Of a stretch of DNA of 64,000 bases, positions 58,050 to 64,000 are shown one piece after another. The notes under the pieces were generated by a model. It did not search any database and was not told the origin of the DNA. It saw only the letters and a list, made by a program, of their open reading frames with translations. This DNA is from DATDAH01 sp963845425 (lineage in GTDB: Bacteria > Actinomycetota > Acidimicrobiia > Acidimicrobiales > DATDAH01). The translations under genes and the position numbers were made by a program. Each line of letters opens with the position of its first letter. The first letter of the stretch is position 1. Where the stretch lies: assembly GCA_963845425.1 (NCBI GenBank), contig CAWJSC010000010.1, positions 372,001 to 436,000 on the forward strand, given 5' to 3'.

Positions 58050-58473
58050 ACGACCCGTTTGGGCAGGTGACGAAAGGTACGGGAGGCCCGCAATCGGACG
58101 CGAGCGGGTGACGTCGGTCAAGGCAGCCGGCGTGGCCCGGTGGCGGTCCTCTTCCAGGAGCATCGACACCTCGAGGATCAGAGGTCGATTCGGTAGCCCT
58201 CGACCTCGTGCTCGGCCACATCACCAGGCAACGCTGGAACGACAACGGCGATTGGATCTGGTCGGCCGAGGTCCATCCAGAAGCGGGCCGTGTGCGGCGG
58301 ACTGATCAACGAATACCGCCAAGCAGCCTGAACCCCGGTCCGACAACCGGCCAGGAGCACGCCCAGCGGGCACCACCACGCTCCCGGAGATCTTCAGACC
58401 CTCGACGACCCCCGCCGCGCCCTACGTTCGACCCCGGATCGACCGGCGACGAGTTTCGGGCACCCACAAGCCT
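58050..58473. pseudogene. Non-coding right half of island with decayed recombinase/transposase-like fragment
   Basis: There is no intact gene. One frame from about 58205 reads VLGHITRQRWNDNGDWIWSA, recalling the C-terminal W-N...W-V-W-S segment of serine recombinases. A second frame from about 58270 reads IQKRAVCGGLINEYRQAA and stops at 58322, recalling transposase C-termini (GGLxxEYxxAA). The frames shift between the two, as in a decayed mobile gene. The remaining 150 bases up to the tRNA show nothing recognisable. Confidence 0.3.
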
Positions 58474-58474
58474 G

Positions 58475-58561
58475 TGGTGTCGGAGGGGGGATTTGAACCC
58501 CCACGCCCTTGCGGGCACCAGCCCCTCAAGCTGGCGCGTCTGCCTGTTCCGCCACTCCGAC
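58475..58561 (-). tRNA. tRNA-Leu (anticodon GAG)
   Basis: On the minus strand the gene starts GTCGGAGTGGCGGAACAGG (acceptor and D arm). The anticodon stem-loop is CCAGC TTGAGGG GCTGG with anticodon GAG. A long variable arm (TGCCCGCAAGGGCGT) and T arm (GGGGGTTCAAATCCCCC) follow, then the matching acceptor CTCCGAC, A73 and an encoded CCA. The long variable arm and GAG confirm Leu. A TACGCT -10 lies about 11 nt upstream of the 5' end. Confidence 0.97.
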
Positions 58562-58572
58562 GTGGGTGCGCC

Positions 58573-58578
58573 AGCGTA
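58573..58578 (-). promoter_or_regulatory. -10 hexamer TACGCT of the tRNA-Leu gene
   Basis: TACGCT lies 11 nt upstream of the tRNA 5' end. It is the same hexamer as before rapZ. Confidence 0.4.
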
Positions 58579-58607
58579 GCGGTCCTACGGCGGCGCGGCG
58601 GCTCCCG

Positions 58608-58835
58608 TCAGAGGAGGAGGACGAGGCCCATCGTGGTGAACCCGAAGACCAGGGCGGCCACGACGGTGATCCGGTCCAGGTTGCGCTCGACCACGGTGGA
58701 GCCGGCGGCCGTGGCGCCCATGCCGCCGCCGAACATGTCGGACAGGCCGCCACCCTTGCCGCTGTGCAGCAGCACGAGCAGGATCAGCGTCAGAGACGCT
58801 ATGACCTGGATGGTGACGACAACAGCGGTGAGCAC
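58608..58835 (-). CDS. secG: Preprotein translocase subunit SecG
   Basis: The 75-residue protein has two helices (VVVTIQVIASLTLILLVLLH and VVAALVFGFTTMGLVLLL) separated by the conserved SGKGGGLSDMFGG cytoplasmic loop of SecG. The order gap-pgk-tpiA-secG is the usual actinobacterial core arrangement. It starts 23 bp after tpiA. It is part of the SecYEG channel. Confidence 0.95.
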   Translation of the reverse strand: MLTAVVVTIQVIASLTLILLVLLHSGKGGGLSDMFGGGMGATAAGSTVVERNLDRITVVAALVFGFTTMGLVLLL

Positions 58836-58858
58836 GGCGGGTCAGGCTACCGGCGCGG

Positions 58859-59641
58859 TCAGCCCGCGAGGCGGTACTGCACGATGCGGGCGAAGTCGTC
58901 GGGATCCAGACTGGCCCCGCCCACCAGGGCACCGTCGATGTCGGGCTGCGCCATCAGGTCGGGGGCGTTGTTCGGCTTGACCGACCCGCCGTACTGGATG
59001 CGCACCGCCGCGGCAGCGTCGGCGCCACAGGCCCCGGCGACCACCGAACGCACATGGGCACAGACGGCCTGGGCGTCCTCGGGGGTGGCCGTGCGGCCGG
59101 TGCCGATGGCCCAGATGGGCTCGTAGGCGATCACCAGGCCGGCCACCACGTCGGGGGCCACGCCCGCCAGGCCGGCGGTGACCTGGCTCGACACCTTGGC
59201 CTCGGTCTCGCCCGCCTCGCGCTCCTCCAGGGTCTCCCCGCAACACAGGATCGGCGTCATGGCCTGGGCCAGGATGGCCTTGACCTTGCGGTTGACGTCC
59301 TCGTCGGTCTCGCCGAACAGCTCGCGCCGCTCGGAATGGCCGGCGATGACCAGGTCCACCTGCAGCTTGGCCAGCATGGGCGGGGCGATCTCGCCGGTGA
59401 AGGCGCCCTTGTCCTCCCAGTGGCAGTGCTGGGCGCCGAGGAGCAGATCCAGCTTGTCGGCGTCGATGATCGTCTGGATGGAGCGCAGGTCGGTGAACGG
59501 CGGGTGCACGGACACGTCCACCGCCGCATAGTCCGCCGCGGTCAGGTTGTAGGACAGCTTCTGGACCGCGGCGATGGCCTCGAAGTGGTTGTGGTGCATC
59601 TTCCAGTTGCCGCTCATCAGCGGCTTGCGGACGTCAGGCAT
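58859..59641 (-). CDS. tpiA: Triosephosphate isomerase
   Basis: The 260-residue protein shows MSGNWKMHHN (Asn and catalytic Lys), VIAGHSERRELFGETDED (catalytic His), LVIAYEPIWAIGTGRTATPE (catalytic Glu) and QYGGSVKPNN (loop 7). All active-site residues of TIM are present. The ATG overlaps the pgk stop by 8 bp, so the two are coupled. It interconverts DHAP and glyceraldehyde-3-phosphate. Confidence 0.97.
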   Translation of the reverse strand: MPDVRKPLMSGNWKMHHNHFEAIAAVQKLSYNLTAADYAAVDVSVHPPFTDLRSIQTIIDADKLDLLLGAQHCHWEDKGAFTGEIAPPMLAKLQVDLVIAGHSERRELFGETDEDVNRKVKAILAQAMTPILCCGETLEEREAGETEAKVSSQVTAGLAGVAPDVVAGLVIAYEPIWAIGTGRTATPEDAQAVCAHVRSVVAGACGADAAAAVRIQYGGSVKPNNAPDLMAQPDIDGALVGGASLDPDDFARIVQYRLAG

Positions 59642-60767
59642 TGGGTGCGCTCCTCAGTGCGGCCAGGCCGGGCAGGTCGCCCTGCTCCAGCAGTTCCAGT
59701 GACGCTCCCCCGCCCGTGGACAGGTGGTCGACGTCCTTCTCCAGGCCGAACTGGGCCAGGGCGGCGGCGCTGTCGCCTCCGCCCACGACCGTGAAGGCCC
59801 GGGTCTCGGCCACGGCCTCGGCCACCGTGCGGGTCCCCGCCTCGAAGCGGGGGTCCTCGAACACGCCCATCGGGCCGTTCCAGAGCACGGTGCGGGCGTC
59901 CCGGATCACGTCGGTGAACTCCGCGGCGGTGCCGGGGCCGATGTCCAGGCCCATCCAGCCGTCGGGGATCGACGTGCCCAGCTGGCGGACCTCGCCGCCG
60001 GCCTCGGGGTCCTTGAGCCTGCCGCCCGGGCCCAGGGCGGTGATGTCGGAGGGCAGGTGGATGGCGTCGGTGCGCTCGAGCAGGGCCCGGCAGGTGTCGA
60101 TCTGGTCCTCTTCGACCAGGGAGGCGCCGATGGGCTTGCCCTGGGCGGCGAAGAACGTGAAGCACATGCCCCCGCCGACGATCAGGGTGTCGACCACCTC
60201 CAGCAGGGCGTCGATGACGCCGAGCTTGTCGCTGACCTTGGCCCCGCCGAGCACGGCCACGAAGGGCCGCTGCGGGTCGTTGCGGACGCCGAGGAGGACC
60301 TCGACCTCCTTGGCCAGCAGGCGCCCGGCGGCACTGGGCAGGGTGCGGGGTGGGCCCACGATCGAGGCGTGGGCCCGGTGCGAGGCGCCGAAGGCGTCGT
60401 TGACGTAGCCGTCCTGGCCCTCCACGAGACGGGCCACCGTCGCCGGGTCGTCCTTGGTCTCACCCGGGTCGAAGCGCAGGTTCTCCAGGAGGGCCACGCC
60501 GGGGGCCAGCTCGGCCAGCCGGCGCGTGACCGGGTCCAGCGAGAACGCCGGATCCGGGCCCTGGGGCCGGCCGAGGTGGCTCATGGCGGTGACCACGGCC
60601 CCCCGCTCGGTCAGCCAGTGCAGGGTCGGCAGGGCCGCCCGGATGCGCAGGTCGTCGACGATGCGGCCGTCGTCCAGCGGGACGTTGAAGTCACACCGGA
60701 CGAGGATCCGCTTGCCCTCGAGGCCCCCGAGCGATGCCTCGAGGTCCTCGAGGGTCGGGACGCTCAC
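59634..60767 (-). CDS. pgk: Phosphoglycerate kinase
   Basis: The 377-residue protein shows RILVRCDFNVPLDDGRIVDD, SHLGRPQGPD, VNDAFGASHRAHAS, VAVLGGAKVSDKLGV and a C-terminal VGGGDSAAALAQFG with GGGASLELLEQGDLPGL (nucleotide loops). At 377 residues it is a little shorter than the typical 390-400 because of trimmed loops. It is part of the gap-pgk-tpiA operon and makes ATP in glycolysis. Confidence 0.97.
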   Translation of the reverse strand: MSVPTLEDLEASLGGLEGKRILVRCDFNVPLDDGRIVDDLRIRAALPTLHWLTERGAVVTAMSHLGRPQGPDPAFSLDPVTRRLAELAPGVALLENLRFDPGETKDDPATVARLVEGQDGYVNDAFGASHRAHASIVGPPRTLPSAAGRLLAKEVEVLLGVRNDPQRPFVAVLGGAKVSDKLGVIDALLEVVDTLIVGGGMCFTFFAAQGKPIGASLVEEDQIDTCRALLERTDAIHLPSDITALGPGGRLKDPEAGGEVRQLGTSIPDGWMGLDIGPGTAAEFTDVIRDARTVLWNGPMGVFEDPRFEAGTRTVAEAVAETRAFTVVGGGDSAAALAQFGLEKDVDHLSTGGGASLELLEQGDLPGLAALRSAPNA

Positions 60768-60822
60768 CGGGTTCTCCGCTCCTGGCGGCTGGGCCGCCGG
60801 GCCGCTCGGGCCACCGCTGCGC

Positions 60823-61827
60823 TCAAGCCGCGCTGACGATCTTGGCCAGGTCGACGAGGCGGTTCGAGTAGCCCCACTCGTTGTCGTACCAGCCCAGCAC
60901 CTTGACCAGGTTGCCCATGGCCATGGTGAGGCCGGAGTCGAAGGTGCAGGAGGCGGGCGAGCCCACGATGTCGGAGGAGACGATGGGCTCGTCGGTGTAG
61001 ACGAGCACCTCGGCCATCGGGCCCGAGGACGCCGCCGCCTGGTACGCCGCGTTGACCTCGTCCACCGTCACGTCCTGCTTCAGGACGCCCACGAAGTCGG
61101 TGACCGAGCCGTCCGGCACGGGGACCCGCAGCGAGGTGCCGTCGAGCTTGCCCTGCATGGACTGCAGCACGAGGCCGGTGGCCCGGGCCGCACCGGTCGA
61201 GGACGGGATGATGTTGAGGGCCGCCCCCCGGGCCCGGCGCAGGTCCGAGTGGGGGCCGTCGACCAGGCTCTGGTCACCGGTGTAGGCGTGGACCGTGGTC
61301 ATCAGGCCCTTCTCCACGCCGAAGGCGTCGTCCAGCACCTTGACCATGGGCACGAAGCAGTTGGTCGTGCAGGAGGCGTTGGAGATGACCTTCTGGGTGG
61401 CAGCGTCGAAGGTGTCGTCGTTGACGCCGACCACGATCGTGTTGTCGGCGTCGGTGCAGGGGGCCGAGACGATGACCAGCGGCGCCCCACCCTCGAGGTG
61501 GGCCGACGCCTTCTCCTTGGAGGTGAAGAAACCGGTCGACTCGATCACGACGTCGACGCCGAGGTCGCCCCAGGGCAACTTCGCCGGGTCCCGCTCCGCC
61601 AGGACCTTCAGGGTGTCCCCGTCCACGGAGATCCCGTCCTCGACCGCCTTGATCTCGTAGGGCAGCTGGCCCATCACCGAGTCGTACTTGAGGAGGTGGG
61701 CCATGGTGGCCACCGAGCCGAGGTCGTTCACGGCCACGAAGTCGATGTCGGCGCCCTGCTTCTTGGCCGCCCGGAAGAAGTTGCGACCGATGCGGCCGAA
61801 GCCGTTGATGCCGACGCGGATGCTCAT
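60823..61827 (-). CDS. gap: Glyceraldehyde-3-phosphate dehydrogenase (type I)
   Basis: The 334-residue protein shows VGINGFGRIGRNFFRA (NAD fold), VNDLGSVATMAHLLKYDSV, ISNASCTTNCFVPMVKVL with the catalytic Cys, HAYTGDQSLVDGPHSDLRRAR and NIIPSSTGAARA. It is a standard phosphorylating GAPDH. It heads the glycolytic run and follows rapZ by 69 bp, with neither yvcK nor whiA between them. Confidence 0.97.
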   Translation of the reverse strand: MSIRVGINGFGRIGRNFFRAAKKQGADIDFVAVNDLGSVATMAHLLKYDSVMGQLPYEIKAVEDGISVDGDTLKVLAERDPAKLPWGDLGVDVVIESTGFFTSKEKASAHLEGGAPLVIVSAPCTDADNTIVVGVNDDTFDAATQKVISNASCTTNCFVPMVKVLDDAFGVEKGLMTTVHAYTGDQSLVDGPHSDLRRARGAALNIIPSSTGAARATGLVLQSMQGKLDGTSLRVPVPDGSVTDFVGVLKQDVTVDEVNAAYQAAASSGPMAEVLVYTDEPIVSSDIVGSPASCTFDSGLTMAMGNLVKVLGWYDNEWGYSNRLVDLAKIVSAA

Positions 61828-61896
61828 GGTTGGGGATGCTCCTGGTTGAGACGTCGAGCGGCGCGCGAACGCCGCAGCGATTGACGGTCCTCGACC

Positions 61897-62751
61897 CTAC
61901 CTGTCGAGGTCGCGGTGGGTCACGGTGGGCCGACGACCGGCCCGCCGCAGGTGGGTGGCGATCTCCTCGCCGATGGCCACGGAGCGGTGGCGCCCGCCGG
62001 TGCAGCCGAAGGCCACGGTGAGGTAGCTCTTGCCCTCGGCCTCGTACGCGGGCAGGAGCAGGTCCAGCAGGGCCTCGAGGCGGGTCAGGAACGCCTTGGT
62101 CTCGGGCTGGCGGAGCACGAAGGCCCGCACGGGGCCGTCGAGGCCGGTCTGGGGCCGCAGCTCCTCGTCCCAGTGGGGGTTGGGCAGGAAGCGGCAGTCC
62201 ATGACGATGTCCACGTCGAGGGGCAGGCCGTGCTTGTAGCCGAACGACACGACCGTGGTCTGCATCCCGGCGGCCGGGTCGTCGGTGCCGAACAGGTCCT
62301 TGATGCGGTCCCGCAGCTGGTGGACGTTCAGGTCGCTGGTGTCGACCACGACGTCGGCCTCGGCCTTCACCGGCTCCAGCATCTCCCGCTCGAGGGTGAT
62401 GGCCTGGCCGAGGCTGATCTCGTCCCCGGCGGTCGGGTGACGGCGCCGGCTGCCCTCGTAACGGCGGACCAGGACCTCGGTGCTGGCGTCGAGGAACAGG
62501 ACCCGCACCCGGGTGTCGGCCGCCCGCAGGGAGGCCACCGAGGGCAGGACCTGCGCCAGGTCCGAGGTCGTGCCCACGGCCAGGGCGACCCGGTCGTAGG
62601 TGGCGTCGGGGCCCGCCGCCAGCTCGGCCACCTTGGGGATGAGCGCGGGCGGGAGGTTGTCGATGGTGAACCACCCCAGGTCTTCGAAGTCGTCCGCGGC
62701 CGAGGACCGCCCGGCCCCCGAGAGGCCGGCGATGATGACGAACTCTCCGAT
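61897..62751 (-). CDS. rapZ: RapZ-like RNase adapter / nucleotide-binding protein; ATC start
   Basis: Read from the ATC at 62751 the protein has 284 residues, the length I recall for E. coli RapZ. It begins IGEFVIIAGLSGAGRSSAAD with an intact Walker A, then GWFTIDNLPPALIPKV, RYEGSRRRHP, FGYKHGLPLDVDIVMDCRFLPNP and AFGCTGGRHRSVAIGEEI. No ATG, GTG or TTG occurs in frame upstream of Walker A; the first ATG is at 62631 and would remove the nucleotide site. It lies 2 nt after the methyltransferase stop. Confidence 0.9.
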   Translation of the reverse strand: MGEFVIIAGLSGAGRSSAADDFEDLGWFTIDNLPPALIPKVAELAAGPDATYDRVALAVGTTSDLAQVLPSVASLRAADTRVRVLFLDASTEVLVRRYEGSRRRHPTAGDEISLGQAITLEREMLEPVKAEADVVVDTSDLNVHQLRDRIKDLFGTDDPAAGMQTTVVSFGYKHGLPLDVDIVMDCRFLPNPHWDEELRPQTGLDGPVRAFVLRQPETKAFLTRLEALLDLLLPAYEAEGKSYLTVAFGCTGGRHRSVAIGEEIATHLRRAGRRPTVTHRDLDR

Positions 62752-62764
62752 GCCTACGAGCGTA
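62752..62764 (-). promoter_or_regulatory. -10 hexamer TACGCT, leaderless rapZ
   Basis: TACGCT lies at 62759-62764, with 7 nt to the ATC at 62751. The hexamer is inside the last codons of the methyltransferase gene. Confidence 0.45.
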
Positions 62765-63476
62765 CGGCCCGCAGGAACAGTAGCCGGGGAATAGTGGCGG
62801 CCTGCTGGTACTCGGTGGCCCGGGCCAGGAACCCCGGGGGCGGGGCGGGCTCCTCCATGCGGGTCAGGCTGAGCCCGGCCTCGGCCATGAGGTTGACGTA
62901 GCGGGACAGCGGCCGGTGCACGAAGGGCAGGACCACACCCGGGGCAACCTCCTCGTCCCGGACGTCCTCGGTCAGGTAGGCCCCCACCCGCCAGTACTGC
63001 TCGGGGGGCTCCATGATCTGGTCGTCCACCCAGCCGCTGTCCGGGGCCTGCAGGAGGGGGTGGTTCAGGAAGAACAGGAACCGCCCGCCGGGCTCCAGGA
63101 CCCGGGCCACCTCGCGGATCGGCGGCGCGGGGTCGAGCAGGTGCTCGAACACGAGGCAGGCCACCACGGCGTCGAAGGCGCCGTCGACGAACGGCAGGCG
63201 CTCGGCCCCGGACCGGGCATAGACGGGCCCGCCCGCCCGCTCTCGGGCGACGGCGACCTGCGACGGCGTCGGATCCACCCCGACCACCTCAGCCCCGAGG
63301 TCGGCGGCCCGGCGGGCCAGCTGGCCCTCCCCCGTCCCCACGTCCAGGACCCGGCGGGCCCCGGCCAGGTGCTCCTCGGCCAGGGGCAGGATCTGCTCCT
63401 CGTACTCGGCGTCGGCCCCGTCGGTGAAGCCGTCCTGCCACCACCCCGCATGGGTCTCCCAGGGATCGGCGGTCAA
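62754..63476 (-). CDS. Class I SAM-dependent methyltransferase
   Basis: The 240-residue protein shows RRVLDVGTGEGQLARRAADL (motif I), VVGVDPTPSQVAVARER, ERLPFVDGAFDAVVACLVFEHLLDP (motifs II/III) and EPGGRFLFFLNHPLLQ. It is of the methyltransferase type 11 (UbiE-like) group. It overlaps the uvrC stop by 4 bp and lies between uvrC and rapZ, an insertion relative to the order usual in other actinobacteria. The substrate is unknown. Confidence 0.85.
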   Translation of the reverse strand: MTADPWETHAGWWQDGFTDGADAEYEEQILPLAEEHLAGARRVLDVGTGEGQLARRAADLGAEVVGVDPTPSQVAVARERAGGPVYARSGAERLPFVDGAFDAVVACLVFEHLLDPAPPIREVARVLEPGGRFLFFLNHPLLQAPDSGWVDDQIMEPPEQYWRVGAYLTEDVRDEEVAPGVVLPFVHRPLSRYVNLMAEAGLSLTRMEEPAPPPGFLARATEYQQAATIPRLLFLRAVRS

Positions 63477-64000
63477 CGTGCCGTCCTTCTCGGGGCGGGC
63501 TGGTGGATCTTGTCGTGCACGGCCCGGGCCACCTCGTCGGGCAGCCAGGGCAGGGCCAGTAGCTCGTCCAGTTCGGCCCGCTTCACCTTGGCCACGCTGC
63601 CGATCTCCTTGATGAGGCGCTTCCGCCGGACCGGGCCGAGGCCGGCGATGTCGTCCAGCACCGACGTCGTCATGCGCTTGTTGCGCAGCTCCCGGTGGTA
63701 GCCGATGGCGAAGCGGTGGGCCTCGTCCCGCACCCGCTGCAGCAGGTAGAGGGCCTCGGACTGGCGGGGGATGCGGATGGCGTCGGCCTGGCCGGGGACG
63801 AACACCTCCTCGAACCGCTTGGCCAGGGAGGCCACCGGGATCTCCTCGTCCAGCCCCAGCTCCTGGACGACCTTCTCGGCCACCGACAGCTGCCCCTTGC
63901 CGCCGTCGACCAGCAGCAGCTGGGGTGGGTAGGCGAACTTGCCCTCCCGCTCGGCCGCCGGAACCTTCCGCTCGGCCAAGTAGGCCGTGAGGCGCCGGGT
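63473..64000 (-). CDS. uvrC: UvrC excinuclease subunit, C-terminal part (truncated by window)
   Basis: The visible C-terminal 175 residues include PQLLLVDGGKGQLSVAEKVVQELGL, VASLAKRFEEVFVPGQ, RVRDEAHRFAIGYHRELRNKRMTTSVLDDI and the HhH element GLGPVRRKRLIKEIGSVAKVK. This is the RNase-H-like nuclease half and the C-terminal HhH of UvrC. The frame continues beyond base 64000 (TRRLTAYLAERKV), so the TTG at 63979 is internal. It makes the 5' incision in nucleotide excision repair. Confidence 0.95.
   Translation of the reverse strand, partial: TRRLTAYLAERKVPAAEREGKFAYPPQLLLVDGGKGQLSVAEKVVQELGLDEEIPVASLAKRFEEVFVPGQADAIRIPRQSEALYLLQRVRDEAHRFAIGYHRELRNKRMTTSVLDDIAGLGPVRRKRLIKEIGSVAKVKRAELDELLALPWLPDEVARAVHDKIHQPAPRRTAR

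Larger units (their letters stand above)
56288..58493. mobile_element. Putative 2.2-kb remnant island at tRNA-Leu
   Basis: A 21-bp sequence beginning TGTGGTGTCGGAGGGGGG and ending ATT occurs at 56288-56308 and again at 58473-58493, where it is the 3' end (acceptor, CCA, part of the T arm) of tRNA-Leu(GAG). The position and orientation match attL/attR of an element integrated at a tRNA 3' end. Inside are a WWQA micro-ORF, a secreted poly-Pro protein and a decayed gene end. No integrase is intact. Confidence 0.55.

Noticed and set aside
57623..58093. Poly-Gly protein on the minus strand
   Set aside because: It is the complement of the poly-Pro repeat. It has no start signal and no folded part.

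Overview
The window is high-GC, gene-dense actinobacterial DNA. F420-type enzymes (a Ddn-like protein and an LLM oxidoreductase), an AftD-type arabinofuranosyltransferase, a conservon (sensor kinase, roadblock, DUF742, GTPase) and a rapZ-gap-pgk-tpiA-secG core block point to Actinomycetota. The style of the genes suggests class Acidimicrobiia, but that placement is an inference.

Layout. 1-20.2 kb is a cell-envelope glycan locus: a UGM-like FAD oxidoreductase (cut by the window start), three GT39-type membrane glycosyltransferases, two GT2 and one GT4 glycosyltransferases, a DUF2304 partner, a NodB deacetylase, a GNAT protein, a methyltransferase, AftD (split by a frameshift) and four SGNH-type proteins, three of them predicted lipoproteins sharing an unusual His-Leu-Cys-Pro active-site block. 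20.2-26.8 kb holds a GGDEF-EAL protein and small metabolic operons (MBL / Gfo-Idh / SDR, cyclase, Ddn-like). 26.8-29.7 kb returns to envelope glycans (acyltransferase-3 fused to SGNH; GT2). 29.7-34.6 kb is the conservon with a divergent DUF4388 protein. 34.6-46.8 kb is catabolic: CapA, M18 aminopeptidase, copper amine oxidase, C69 and C45 Ntn hydrolases, amidase, class III aminotransferase, GNAT, acyl-CoA synthetase and flavodoxin, which together suggest amine and amide scavenging. 46.9-49.8 kb is an S1P-lyase-like / FGGY-kinase operon. 49.9-56.2 kb contains a dienelactone hydrolase, cupin, LLM oxidoreductase, several small proteins and two DinB-like proteins. 56.3-58.5 kb looks like a 2.2-kb remnant island bounded by a 21-bp duplication of the 3' end of tRNA-Leu(GAG). 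58.6-64 kb is the conserved core block ending in uvrC, cut by the window end; yvcK and whiA are missing from their usual place between rapZ and gap.

Regulation and translation. Many genes carry a TAnnnT-like -10 hexamer 5-9 nt before the start codon with no room for a ribosome-binding site, so leaderless transcription looks common. Two genes with that geometry, rapZ and a DinB-like gene, have ATC exactly where the initiator codon should be and no ATG, GTG or TTG upstream of their conserved N-termini. A GT4 gene has ATC five nt after a GGAGG. Leaderless AUC initiation is the most unusual testable idea in the window. Other odd structures are two 47-49-bp near-perfect palindromes of the same architecture, a repeated CGTTCCGCGGAACG palindrome, and a Trp/Cys-rich insert in a poly-proline secreted protein.
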